From positions 1-64,000 of the forward strand of contig NZ_JAGHRE010000014.1 in assembly GCF_017743935.1 (NCBI RefSeq): 64,000 bases of DNA. The letters are read 5' to 3'. The number at the start of each line of letters is the position of its first letter. Position 1 is the first letter of the stretch. Positions 8,427 to 17,033 of the stretch are shown here, one piece after another. The DNA is from Tropicibacter sp. R16_0. GTDB taxonomy: Bacteria > Pseudomonadota > Alphaproteobacteria > Rhodobacterales > Rhodobacteraceae. The position numbers and the translations under genes were made by a program. The notes beneath the pieces were generated by a model. That model was not told the DNA's origin. It saw only the letters and a list, made by a program, of their open reading frames with translations, and searched no databases.

Positions 8427-9609
8427 GGCGGAATGTCAGCCAGGCCCGGGAAACGGGCACAACAATCTGCGACAGCAGCGCTGTGCCCCAGATCAGGTTG
8501 GCCACCAGAGAAGGGACGTACGGGACGGCAAAGAAGCAAGCGATCGCCAGCACAATGCCAAACAGGCGCACATCCCCTCGTCCGAAGTCGGAGGCAACAC
8601 GATGCTCAATGATTGACCTCAGCACCCAGAGCATGGCGATATAGCCTGCGAGGCCGAAACATCCGATGGCGGCGTATTCGGTCGGATAAGGATCCCAGAA
8701 TCCGATTTTGACCTCTGCGGCCAGTGCCACACCGACCAACACACCGCATACCATCAGAACAAGATGGGCCAACCACCAGATCACAAGGGTCGCGGGTTTC
8801 CTGTCCTTCGGCTTGGCATTGCCGGCAAAGTCGAAATAGATCCAGCACATGACAAACATCGACACTCCACCGATGACGAAGTTGACCAGAACGTCCGGGG
8901 ATACCTTGTAGATGCCCTTTTCCGACAGTGTGGTGACGAGCTTGAAGAACCCCTCGCCCAGCACGATCAGTGTCAGCAGTGCAAAACGCTCGGACATATG
9001 CCCCAGTCGTGGCGCGAACCGCTCAAACCGCAGGACAGATATGCCCGGGATCATGTAGATCGCCTGTGTTGCCACCATTGCGATGCCAAACGCCCAATAG
9101 GCCAGCGGTTTCGGCAAAAATGCGATTATGGCAAAAACGATGGCGAAGAACGAGAAGTTACGGACTTTCTCGGACGTCATTGAGCGACCGGTAATATTCA
9201 CCCGCCGCGCCCTGAAATACAGCGCCGCCAACATGGCCCGGTTGGCCGCAAAACCTAGTACGAAGAACTTCCAGCCTTTTCCTTCGATGGCCGGAATGGA
9301 CGCCGCCATGAACATCACCGTACAGATCATCACGCACATGATCACACGGTGCCAGACATCGGTGCTCACGTAGATCGAGTTGAAGATGCTAAGCTCGCCC
9401 CACGCGTACCAAAGTGCAATGAACACCCCCGTAAACACCAGGAATCCGTGCCAATCCAGGTGATGCGAGAGGTAGTTCCCAAGCAGGAATATGGTCACGA
9501 CGTGAATCAGGTCATAGAATAGCTCGGCCCAGTGAACATGTTCATGCGCGTGGTCGAGGTCGTGATGATGCTGCGGCTTGCGCCACATCGGGTGGTCTTG
9601 CAGTGCCAT
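8419..9609 (-). CDS. Low temperature requirement protein A (LtrA) family membrane protein
   Basis: A polytopic membrane protein of about 396 residues. The diagnostic N-terminal HWAELFYDLIHVVTIFLLG is the LtrA family signature, followed by roughly nine to ten hydrophobic segments. The N terminus before it is histidine-rich (HHHDLDHAHEHVHW). The ATG at 9609 was chosen over an upstream in-frame TTG. LtrA was named from a Listeria cold-growth phenotype and its biochemical role is not established. It is cotranscribed with a potassium channel and divergent from hxlR. Confidence 0.85.
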   Translation of the reverse strand: MALQDHPMWRKPQHHHDLDHAHEHVHWAELFYDLIHVVTIFLLGNYLSHHLDWHGFLVFTGVFIALWYAWGELSIFNSIYVSTDVWHRVIMCVMICTVMFMAASIPAIEGKGWKFFVLGFAANRAMLAALYFRARRVNITGRSMTSEKVRNFSFFAIVFAIIAFLPKPLAYWAFGIAMVATQAIYMIPGISVLRFERFAPRLGHMSERFALLTLIVLGEGFFKLVTTLSEKGIYKVSPDVLVNFVIGGVSMFVMCWIYFDFAGNAKPKDRKPATLVIWWLAHLVLMVCGVLVGVALAAEVKIGFWDPYPTEYAAIGCFGLAGYIAMLWVLRSIIEHRVASDFGRGDVRLFGIVLAIACFFAVPYVPSLVANLIWGTALLSQIVVPVSRAWLTFRHE

Positions 9610-9794
9610 GGGCTGACGCTCTTTCTTCTGGGGATCTTTCGTGCGCAATACGGCGCTTGTTTCTTTTAGCCAGGAAGCTTCGATCTGATCGTCATCATTA
9701 GCGGGCTTTCCAACCCCTCTATCGTTGCTTCACTGAGCTACTTGACATGCTGGCGGTTTGCGGCCACTTAAGTTGGCAGGGGTAATTGGTCAAC

Positions 9795-9814
9795 TAGTAT
9801 ACTTTTGGTAACCT
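9795..9814. promoter_or_regulatory. Probable HxlR autoregulatory operator
   Basis: Exact second copy of the 20-bp element at 7211-7230, placed 25 bp before the GTG start of the HxlR gene in the divergent ltrA-hxlR interval. The dyad form AGnnTAC-N5-GTAnnCT suits a dimeric winged-helix regulator. Overlap with the likely core promoter suggests repression. Confidence 0.75.
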
Positions 9815-9839
9815 GCCGTTGATAAATTGGAGCCAGTAA

Positions 9840-10214
9840 GTGCGAGCACGCGTAGAACAAGACGAAAAAGGCCGTCGAACCGCTTACGATGCATGCGTTG
9901 AGCCCTGCGCGATAGAACGTGGCATGCGCATTATTGGGGGGAAATGGACCGGTTCGATCCTGTGGCACCTAAAGGACGAACCTGTTCGTTTCAATGACTT
10001 GGCGAGGATGATCGGCGGCGCCAGCAAGAAGATGATCACAGAACGTCTGCGTCAATTAGAATCCCAAGGCTTGGTCCAGCGCCAGGTTCTCGACACCGCC
10101 CCAGTTTCGGTTCAGTATGCTATTACGGAGCTCGGCTGCACCGCTTTGGGTTTCCTCGACGAACTGCGCAAATGGAGCGAAAGCTTGCCAAAGGGCGTCA
10201 CTGTTGACGTCTGA
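9840..10214 (+). CDS. HxlR family transcriptional regulator
   Basis: A 124-residue winged-helix regulator starting at GTG. Family hallmarks are CAIERGMRIIGGKWTGSILWHL, RFNDLARMIGGASKKMITERLRQLESQGLVQR and the wing YAITELGCTALGFLDEL. Cysteines C19 and C23 precede the first helix; C23 corresponds to the redox-sensing cysteine position of YodB/QorR-type quinone sensors. The matched operators before its own gene and before mdaB suggest that it senses electrophiles or quinones and derepresses the detoxification operon (inference). The downstream dehalogenase gene overlaps its 3' end. Confidence 0.9.
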   Translation: MRARVEQDEKGRRTAYDACVEPCAIERGMRIIGGKWTGSILWHLKDEPVRFNDLARMIGGASKKMITERLRQLESQGLVQRQVLDTAPVSVQYAITELGCTALGFLDELRKWSESLPKGVTVDV

Positions 10215-11097
10215 TCAATTGCGACGTTTGAAACCAAACCCTGTTCCGGCTATCCATCCGGTGCCTGAACGGGCCGCAACAGCAGAGTTGACGCAAGTTT
10301 ATGACCGCACCAAACGCGGTTTTGGCGTCCCGTGGATGGGCGTCGTCGCAATGGCGTTTGCCCACTACTCCAATTTCTACCGTTGTTTGTGGACCTCGAT
10401 CGAACCCGTCGTGGCGACAAACGCCTTTGGTGACGCCTGCCGTGAACTCCGCGCCTGCGCTGAGGCGCAAGCGGGCGTTTTTGCGCCACCTGCCATCGAC
10501 GCACAGCTGACTGAAATTGGATATGACACGAACGAAATCAATCAGATCATAGCCTGCAACGAGGTCTTCTCCGACGGCAACATGCCTTATTTACTTCTGG
10601 CGTCACTGGCACGGGCGCTGCTGGAAGGCTTCGAATGGTCAGGCCGGGTTCCGGGTTCTGCCCTTTCCCGCCCGGCTGTTGAGATGCCACATCCGGTACT
10701 GATGGAACCGCATCATGTCGATCGGAAAACAGCGGCGATCTATGATGACATTCGCGAAACCCTGGGGCTGCCTTTCGTCAACACCGACTATCGGGCCTTT
10801 GCCCGTTGGCCAAGTTACTTTGCTTTGGCATGGTGTAATCTGAAGCCCGTGATCCAGTCGACCGCATACGAAACAGCAGTTTCGCAAATCCATAGCCACG
10901 CGGTAAAACTTGCTGTCGATTTGCCAAATGTTACCGGTCTGTCGCCGCAAGACTTGGTCGACGCGGCTGCTCGTGACGCAGACCCGGCCGAAGTTCTGGC
11001 TGTTGTACGACTATTTCAGTGGCTGCTTCCGGGTTTGGCGTTTAATGTCGCCTTTTTTCGCGCTCAACTCACTGGCTCGGCCCAGCCGGTTGGATGA
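10204..11097 (+). CDS. DehI-family (group I) halocarboxylic acid dehalogenase-like protein
   Basis: About 297 residues with the two pseudo-repeat halves of DehI proteins: a first half with YDRTKRGFGVPWMGVVAMAF and a second with YDDIRETLGLPFVNTDYRAF followed by ARWPSYFALAWCNLKP. DehI enzymes hydrolyse D- and L-2-haloacids without an ester intermediate; activity of this member is not proven. The start is uncertain: a TTG at 10204 after AAGGG overlaps the hxlR stop, and a TTG at 10219 is another candidate. Coupling to hxlR suggests that the regulator controls haloacid or electrophile turnover together with the mdaB operon. Confidence 0.72.
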   Translation: MTSDQLRRLKPNPVPAIHPVPERAATAELTQVYDRTKRGFGVPWMGVVAMAFAHYSNFYRCLWTSIEPVVATNAFGDACRELRACAEAQAGVFAPPAIDAQLTEIGYDTNEINQIIACNEVFSDGNMPYLLLASLARALLEGFEWSGRVPGSALSRPAVEMPHPVLMEPHHVDRKTAAIYDDIRETLGLPFVNTDYRAFARWPSYFALAWCNLKPVIQSTAYETAVSQIHSHAVKLAVDLPNVTGLSPQDLVDAAARDADPAEVLAVVRLFQWLLPGLAFNVAFFRAQLTGSAQPVG

Positions 11098-11168
11098 ACG
11101 CAGCCGCTTCCGGATTGTCACGCCTTACAAGATGTTTTTCTTCTGACCGGCCCTCTCGCACCCTGAAG

Positions 11169-11522
11169 TCAGAGGTTTTTTCCATCGTAGATGACTTCGG
11201 GTAAGCGTAGAGCGTCCAACTCGTCTATGCATCCCAAGTTTACTCGATAGTGACCTGGGTTCAGACGCGTTTCGACAAATGTATGAATTCCACACCGGTT
11301 GCAGAAATAATGCCGCGCCGTTTCTGTGCCAAATTGGTAAGTAGAGAGAGCATCCTGCTCACTCCTGACAGTAATATCTTCAGGCGCAATGACTGTTGCG
11401 CTCATCACCATGCCTTTGCGGGAACACATTGAACAATCGCACCGCATTGCATGACCAATATCCGATACCGAAAGCGTAAACTCTACAGAGCCGCAATGAC
11501 AGCTGCCTTCAAGTTGTTTCAC
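11169..11522 (-). CDS. GFA family (CENP-V/Gfa) zinc protein
   Basis: A 117-residue protein with the zinc-binding cysteines of the glutathione-dependent formaldehyde-activating family: CHCG near residue 8, CDCSMC near 28 and CNRCG near 94. A small beta fold with two zinc sites is expected. Some members bind glutathione or S-hydroxymethylglutathione; most have no known role. It is convergent with the DehI-like gene and stands alone. Confidence 0.85.
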   Translation of the reverse strand: MKQLEGSCHCGSVEFTLSVSDIGHAMRCDCSMCSRKGMVMSATVIAPEDITVRSEQDALSTYQFGTETARHYFCNRCGIHTFVETRLNPGHYRVNLGCIDELDALRLPEVIYDGKNL

Positions 11523-11671
11523 CTTTCACTCCCCCAGTTGAACATGGAAGCAACACCCAAAAACACCTGTTAGTCCTCAGGGACTGCCGACCTTTCAATT
11601 AGCCACCATTGGGCTCCCATCCGGAACCGTTGTGGCATCACCAACCACTATCCGGCGGCTATCGCAGATGA

Positions 11672-11716
11672 TTGCTTTGATCAAAGCAAAGCCTCCCGGT
11701 CCTTGGACCGGAAGGC
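11672..11716 (-). terminator. Terminator of the OpuAC-type binding protein gene
   Basis: Read on the minus strand, GCCTTCCGGTCC pairs with GGACCGGGAGGC (11691-11716, a 12-bp stem with one mismatch and a 2-nt loop). A T-rich stretch follows, formed by the adjacent perfect 18-bp palindrome TTGCTTTGATCAAAGCAA at 11672-11689. It lies about 85 bp past the stop of the minus-strand gene at 11801, a normal terminator position. The rest of 11523-11800 shows no gene. Confidence 0.65.
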
Positions 11717-11800
11717 GTAAGGGTTTCAAACACTCTAGCAGACTTCATTTCCATTTGTGGAACTCGTCACCGGCTAAAGCATTCTTGGTCTCGTTTGTCA

Positions 11801-12757
11801 TTACGGGAGCCAGCTGTCGACAACAGCCGAGTTATCTTCAACCCATTGTTTTGCAAATTCCTCTGGGTCCTCTTTCTCGACCGCCAGTGCAAATGACATT
11901 TCCGAGAGCATCTCGGTCTCCAAGGTGACATTGCTTAGCAGGGCAACGGCATCAGGCAGCGTGCTTTCCAGGCTGGTCGCATAACTGACATGAAGATCGT
12001 CAGTATCCCAGGCAACCCCGGCAGTTGACTTCTCCAACCAGCCCGGGATCGAGTTGGGCGGCACGATAATCCATTTTGAACTTACGTGTGCTGGCTCGCT
12101 CAGTAGGACAAGGTCATGCACTTCGAACATGTAGTGCGGCTGATAGCAGTAGAATACAACATTCTCATTCCGCTCGGCAGCAACCCCCAGTTCCGCTAAG
12201 GCATCGGCTTCGTCCATGATCCTGAGGCTCATAGTCTTGTGATAGCCGTAGGAACGTGCTCGGACCTGTTCGATGGAAGTGGAAGTCCAACCCTCTGCGC
12301 CGATCCAGACTTCACCTTTCCCGTCACCGTTACTATCAAATTTCAGGGCCATTTCCGGATCGGAAAGCTGCTTGATATCCGTGATGCCAGTGCGTTCTGC
12401 CGTGCCCTTTGTCACGCACATTCCTTGTGCGCCCTTGGGGCCGCTGGACTTTACCTGAACCGATTTTCGGCCGTCGACGTATTCCCGTCGAAGGTAGTCG
12501 AGACTGGGCAGCCAGACCTCAGGATGCACATGCAGAGTTCCGGCGTCCATAGCCGCAAACATAGCTGCATTGGTGCTGTCCTGTAGTTCGACTTCCAAGT
12601 CTAGCCGACTTTCCAGGACGACCTTCAAAATATGCGCGGTGGCTTCGCCTGAGGGCCAGTTAGGCACTCCGATGACCATGTCTGCCGCTGAGGCGGTGGA
12701 GGCTGCAGTTACTGCAGACGCCACACAGATAGCTGCAAACGATTTACGCGTTGTCAT
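11801..12757 (-). CDS. OpuAC-type periplasmic binding protein (glycine betaine-like substrates)
   Basis: A 318-residue secreted solute-binding protein with a clear Sec signal peptide (TTRKSFAAICVASAVTAASTASA, then AD). The mature part begins IGVPNWPSGEATAHILKVVLE and contains WLPSLDYL, EGWTSTSIEQV and YCYQPHYMF. These match the OpuAC/ProX family that binds betaine, choline, carnitine or DMSP through an aromatic cage. No permease or ATPase gene of a cognate ABC system is next to it. It instead follows a BCCT transporter gene on the same strand, so it may serve an importer encoded elsewhere. Confidence 0.85.
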   Translation of the reverse strand: MTTRKSFAAICVASAVTAASTASAADMVIGVPNWPSGEATAHILKVVLESRLDLEVELQDSTNAAMFAAMDAGTLHVHPEVWLPSLDYLRREYVDGRKSVQVKSSGPKGAQGMCVTKGTAERTGITDIKQLSDPEMALKFDSNGDGKGEVWIGAEGWTSTSIEQVRARSYGYHKTMSLRIMDEADALAELGVAAERNENVVFYCYQPHYMFEVHDLVLLSEPAHVSSKWIIVPPNSIPGWLEKSTAGVAWDTDDLHVSYATSLESTLPDAVALLSNVTLETEMLSEMSFALAVEKEDPEEFAKQWVEDNSAVVDSWLP

Positions 12758-12785
12758 TTCGAAATCCTTTCATCACTATCAAGCC

Positions 12786-14447
12786 TCACTCTGCAGCAGA
12801 TGCCGGGGCGGTGGTCGGAACACCTTCAGCAATTCTGCGGCTATCGTTGTAGATTGCCTTGATCAGCGCAAAGCCCATCAGAACCATCGCCAGACTGAAG
12901 GGCAAAGCGGCGATAACCATGGCGGTTTGGATAGCACCCAGCCCCCCAATGACAAGCAGGGCTCCCACCACCAATGCCAGGGCGGCGCCCCAGAAATAAA
13001 TGTGAGGTTTAGCTTTCGGGCCGTCATCGCCTGCGGCGTTGATTGTATTTACGATCAAAACAGCAGAGTCAGCCGTGGTCACGAGGTACGTCAACAGAAG
13101 GACGACGACGATTACCGAGAATACCCATGTCAAGTTGTCATTCAGAAGAACCGCCAATGTCGCAAACAGCTGATCTGAGATACCGACGCCCAGAATTGAG
13201 CCGCCCGCTTTGCCTGTAAGTTCAAGGTTGATGGCCGTACCACCAACAAAAGCGAACCAGATGAAACACATCATTGCCGGGACAAGCATTGCACCCAACA
13301 CAAACTCGCGTACTGTTCGCCCACGCGAAACCCTCGCAAGAAACAGACCAACAAACGGGGTCACAGCGATCCACCAGGCCCAGTAGAAGACTGTCCAGCC
13401 ACCCTGCCAGCCGGCGAGCGCGGCGCCCGTTTCGGTTCCGTCATCGGACCAAACAGTAAAGCTGATTCCCGGCAGCGCCAGCAGGTAGTCCCAGATGCCG
13501 ACAAACATGGTTTTCAGACTGAAGGCCGTCGCGCCGAAAATCAGGAAGAACGCCAAAAGGAAGAAGCTTAGCCCCATGTTGATGTTGGAAAGCCATTTGA
13601 TCCCTTTTCCGACACCGGAAAGTGCCGAAAGGGTCGATGCACCCATGATGACAACAAGGGCGAAAATAATGGCGGCAAAGGACGCTTTTTGTGTTCCGCC
13701 CTCTCCGGTCACCAGCAGCCAGTCACCGAAACCAATCCGATTAAGACCGGCTACAAACTGCTCGACACCAAAACCAAGGGTCTGGGCAACGCCCAGGATA
13801 GTCGCCACCACGGCCACGATATCGATGACGTGACCAATCGGGCCCGAAAGCGACTTGCCGAAAAGCGGGATGAGAGCGGTGCGCACCGTAAGTGGCAGAT
13901 TCCTGCGATAGGAGAAATAGGCGAACCCCAGCCCGGCGATCGCATAACACGCCCAGGCCGATAGCCCCCAATGCGCAAATGACCAGATATAGGCTGACCT
14001 TACGGTTTCAGCAGTTTGCGCAGGCGCGTCTCCCATGATCACATGAGGGTTGTTCTGAAAATGGTAAATCGGTTCAGCCGTCGCAAAAGTCAGCATCCCA
14101 ATGCCGATCCCGGCGCTGAACATCATTGAAAACCATGAGAAATTTGAAAATTCAGGCCTTTCATCGTCCTGGCCCAGCCGAAGCCTGCCAGAAGCCGGCA
14201 ACGCTGCGAGAACAAGGCAGAGTATCAGGAAAAACGCTACCGCGTAGATGTACCAAGAGTTAAAGCTTGCCAGAATGAAGCCATTCAATGCTCCGAGTGT
14301 CTCCGCTGCACTTTCCGGAAAGGCCACGGCCCACACAATGAGCAAACCCACGAGGATTTTCGCGGACACGGCAACGTTCTTTGAGAACCCTTCATAAAAG
14401 CCGCTCTCGGAAACTGGAATGTCCAATTCGCCTAAAGGTGGTTTCAT
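12786..14447 (-). CDS. BCCT family transporter (betaine/carnitine/choline/DMSP)
   Basis: A secondary transporter of about 553 residues with 12 hydrophobic segments. The family signature with tryptophans is visible as GGWTVFYWAWWIAVTPFVGLFLARVSRGRTVREF, together with MFSAGIGIGMLTFATAEPIYHF in the early helices. The ATG at 14447 was chosen because GGAGG stands 5 bases upstream. BCCT carriers take up quaternary ammonium compounds and DMSP with sodium or protons. Neighbours (dddP, dimethylglycine dehydrogenase-like, MttB-like) point to uptake of DMSP or glycine betaine for catabolism. Confidence 0.92.
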   Translation of the reverse strand: MKPPLGELDIPVSESGFYEGFSKNVAVSAKILVGLLIVWAVAFPESAAETLGALNGFILASFNSWYIYAVAFFLILCLVLAALPASGRLRLGQDDERPEFSNFSWFSMMFSAGIGIGMLTFATAEPIYHFQNNPHVIMGDAPAQTAETVRSAYIWSFAHWGLSAWACYAIAGLGFAYFSYRRNLPLTVRTALIPLFGKSLSGPIGHVIDIVAVVATILGVAQTLGFGVEQFVAGLNRIGFGDWLLVTGEGGTQKASFAAIIFALVVIMGASTLSALSGVGKGIKWLSNINMGLSFFLLAFFLIFGATAFSLKTMFVGIWDYLLALPGISFTVWSDDGTETGAALAGWQGGWTVFYWAWWIAVTPFVGLFLARVSRGRTVREFVLGAMLVPAMMCFIWFAFVGGTAINLELTGKAGGSILGVGISDQLFATLAVLLNDNLTWVFSVIVVVLLLTYLVTTADSAVLIVNTINAAGDDGPKAKPHIYFWGAALALVVGALLVIGGLGAIQTAMVIAALPFSLAMVLMGFALIKAIYNDSRRIAEGVPTTAPASAAE

Positions 14448-14533
14448 ACTTTCCTCCATTGTATGCTGATTTTGAACCGTCAGCGGACCGTGTCATGGGT
14501 TTGCTGGCGGGCTTTGGATATTGCGAATGCCAG

Positions 14534-15880
14534 CTAGGCCGTTTCTCCCATCAGGCGCTTATCGAGCGGGTAGGTCGAAATCGTTTCGAACCCGCTTTCA
14601 GTCACAACTCCCTGATCCTCCAGCTTGACCATGTGGTCGCCGCCGACCTCACCCACCAGCGCTTCGACACACAGCGTCAGCCCGGGTTCGAGAATGGCGT
14701 CGAAGGCGCCGTCCACCAATCGGTCTGGATAGGCGATCAGGGGCCACTCATCACACATCCCGACCCCGTGCATCGGCGAGGAGTATTTGAGCGCCTGATA
14801 TTTGTCCTGCAGCACGTGCAGGGAGCGGGTCAGCTCCTCCATATGCAGCCCGGGCCGCAGGAGCGCCGTGTTGTAGCGGATGTGTTCGACAGCCTCGGCG
14901 TAGCTCTCGCGCATATGCTTCGGTGCAAGATCGTCACCGATCCACCATGTGCGGCTGAGGTCAGCACAGATGCCATAGGGCCCGATCAGATCCGTATCAA
15001 ATGCGAGGATCTCATTCTCTGAGATGACCCGGGGCCCGCATTCCTGGAACCAGGGGTTTGTGCGCGGCCCCGAGGTGAGCAGCCGTGTTTCGATCCATTC
15101 GCCGCCACGTTTGATGTTTTCGGCATGTAGCACGGCCCAGACGTCGTCTTCGGTCACCCCGCCGTTCGGAATCTCGGTGCGCGCGAAGTCTTCCATTGCG
15201 GCCATGGCGCGTTCGCAGGAATGGATGGCGCAGCGCATCGCTCGCAGCTCGTGCTCGGTCTTGATTCCCCGCGTGCGTTCGGTGACTTCCTCGCCGTCGC
15301 AATACTCCAGCCCCGCGCGGCGGATCGCGTCCAATCCGGCAGGCTGGATCTTGTCGATTCCGATCTGAGTATGGCCCGGTGCGTGAGTGGCAAGCAGATC
15401 GGCCACCTCAGCGGCGAAGGCGTCGGCCGCCGGGCCGATCCGGTCGCCGCGGGCGAAATAAAACATGTCAGCACCGGATCGGCTCTCGCGGACAAGGGGA
15501 TTATACTCGGCCAGGAAAGGCGCGTTCTTGTAGTCCCAAAGCACCATGTAGCCGTCGGCGCAGAGCAGACAGGCCCGAAACGGGTTGTGGGTATTCCACA
15601 ATTGCATGTTCGTCGTGTCGGTCGCGTAGCGGATGTTCAGGGGGTCGAACATCAGAAGGCCGCCATAGCCGCGCGCTACGATGGCGTCGGTCAGGCGCTG
15701 ATGCCGGGCTTTGCGCATCTCGGCCAAGTCGGGCAATTCCAGCCCCGCTGCACGCCATTCGGCATGAGCAAGCGCGGTCGGTCCGATCTCAACCCGGTTG
15801 CCATCATTCTGCGTCCCGTCGCCAAGGAGCGCTCCCTGGCTTGGGTCGATCTTACGGTTGTCCCTGTAGTGCGGGTTCAT
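14534..15880 (-). CDS. dddP: DMSP lyase DddP (M24 peptidase fold)
   Basis: A 448-residue protein of the M24 (creatinase/aminopeptidase P) fold. Residues D295, D297, D307, H371, E406 and E421 stand at the exact positions described for metal and catalytic residues in roseobacter DddP. The N-terminal motif FDPLNIRYATDTTNMQLWNTHNPFR and WIETRLLTSGPRTNPWFQECGPRV also fit. DddP cleaves dimethylsulfoniopropionate to dimethyl sulfide and acrylate in the cytoplasm. It lies downstream of the regulator gene and upstream of the BCCT carrier on one strand. No acrylate-processing genes (AcuN/AcuK) are in the window. Confidence 0.93.
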   Translation of the reverse strand: MNPHYRDNRKIDPSQGALLGDGTQNDGNRVEIGPTALAHAEWRAAGLELPDLAEMRKARHQRLTDAIVARGYGGLLMFDPLNIRYATDTTNMQLWNTHNPFRACLLCADGYMVLWDYKNAPFLAEYNPLVRESRSGADMFYFARGDRIGPAADAFAAEVADLLATHAPGHTQIGIDKIQPAGLDAIRRAGLEYCDGEEVTERTRGIKTEHELRAMRCAIHSCERAMAAMEDFARTEIPNGGVTEDDVWAVLHAENIKRGGEWIETRLLTSGPRTNPWFQECGPRVISENEILAFDTDLIGPYGICADLSRTWWIGDDLAPKHMRESYAEAVEHIRYNTALLRPGLHMEELTRSLHVLQDKYQALKYSSPMHGVGMCDEWPLIAYPDRLVDGAFDAILEPGLTLCVEALVGEVGGDHMVKLEDQGVVTESGFETISTYPLDKRLMGETA

Positions 15881-16019
15881 CCTGTGCCTCCCTTTTCAGA
15901 AGTCTGGTGACAGGCAAAAGATGCGTCCTGTCTCGTACGGCCATTCATTCACGCTGCGCACATGGCCTGTGCAGCGAATTTCGCTGGTTTCGAGTTGATC
16001 TCATTGCTTTTGTCCGAAG

Positions 16020-17018
16020 TTAGTGAGCAAGCACGACCTTTTCCTCGCGAGGCGAGATACCGAAGTGCCTTCTGTAATGCTTGGAAAACATGTTTTGTGT
16101 TGAGAACCCACAAGCCGTAGCGACGTCGATCACGCGCATCTGGGTCTGCTGTAGCAGTGCCCGCGCCCTTTCGAGTTTTATGACCATCATGTAGGTCTTG
16201 GGACTCATGCCGAGATGTCGGCTAAACAACCTTTCAAGTTGCCGTGTCGATATCCCAACCTGACGCGCGATTTCTGAAGGCGAAACAGGCTCTTCCCATG
16301 TTTCCTGCATTACATCTATCGCTTTAGATAACTTTTCGTTCCTGTGTTTGGGATTGTAGAGACTGGACAGGCTCTGACGGCAATCTCCATCCCGCATAGA
16401 CCCACACAAGAGTTGGTCAGCGACCTGACCTGACACTTTTGGGCCCGTTTTTTGGCGGATCAATGCAGAAAATAGATCCAGCGTAGCAGCCCCTCCCCCA
16501 CATGAAACGAAGTTTGGTGCCTCTTCGAAAATTGTGCAGGTAGGCTCCAGGTCCAGATACCCTTCCTCAAAGACCGGCTTTAATCTCCAGTGTGCGCTTA
16601 TGCGTCCTTCGTTCGCCAAGCCGAGGCGGGCAAGTAGCAAGGCTCCGCCGCCCAGTCCGCAAAACCGTGCTCCCAGTCTTGCTGCCTGCCGGAGCCAAGC
16701 GGCCGTTTTCCCAGACTTAGGGTATTGTTGGGAATTGAATGCACAACAAACAACAATGCAGTCCCCCCGGCGTATTTCAGGTAAGTCGCAGTCGACTGCC
16801 ACTGTTAGCCCTGCTGAAGATTCGACGTTTTCCCCCGTTTCGCTGGTTGTTAGCCAGCGAAAAAAGGTCTTCCCTAAAGCTTCATTCGCGGTGGCCAGAG
16901 AGTCGATGCCGGATCCCAGTTCTAGGGCTGAAAACCCAGGCATTACTATGAAAATGAAACGGTTCACCTCGACAAGTTCACTTAGAACCAGTCCTATGTC
17001 TTTCTCTGGTCGACCCAT
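16020..17018 (-). CDS. GlxA family transcriptional regulator (AraC-type, GbdR-like)
   Basis: About 332 residues: an N-terminal DJ-1/PfpI-like domain (FIFIVMPGFSALELGSGIDSLATAN, and ARFCGLGGGALLLARLG where the nucleophile elbow would lie) and a C-terminal AraC double HTH (ISTRQLERLFSRHLGMSPKTYMMVIKLERARALL and VATACGFSTQNMFSKHYRRHFGISP). This is the architecture of GbdR and CdhR, which respond to dimethylglycine, betaine or carnitine. Position between dddP and the dimethylglycine dehydrogenase-like gene supports control of osmolyte catabolism. The second ATG is chosen as start because AGGAG lies 8 bases before it. Confidence 0.87.
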   Translation of the reverse strand: MGRPEKDIGLVLSELVEVNRFIFIVMPGFSALELGSGIDSLATANEALGKTFFRWLTTSETGENVESSAGLTVAVDCDLPEIRRGDCIVVCCAFNSQQYPKSGKTAAWLRQAARLGARFCGLGGGALLLARLGLANEGRISAHWRLKPVFEEGYLDLEPTCTIFEEAPNFVSCGGGAATLDLFSALIRQKTGPKVSGQVADQLLCGSMRDGDCRQSLSSLYNPKHRNEKLSKAIDVMQETWEEPVSPSEIARQVGISTRQLERLFSRHLGMSPKTYMMVIKLERARALLQQTQMRVIDVATACGFSTQNMFSKHYRRHFGISPREEKVVLAH

Positions 17019-17033
17019 GGTCATAACTCCTAC

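Noticed and set aside
11098-11168. A terminator between the DehI-like and GFA genes
   Set aside because: Only a weak TCTGAC/GTCAGA pairing with a 22-nt loop is present, partly inside the GFA gene region.
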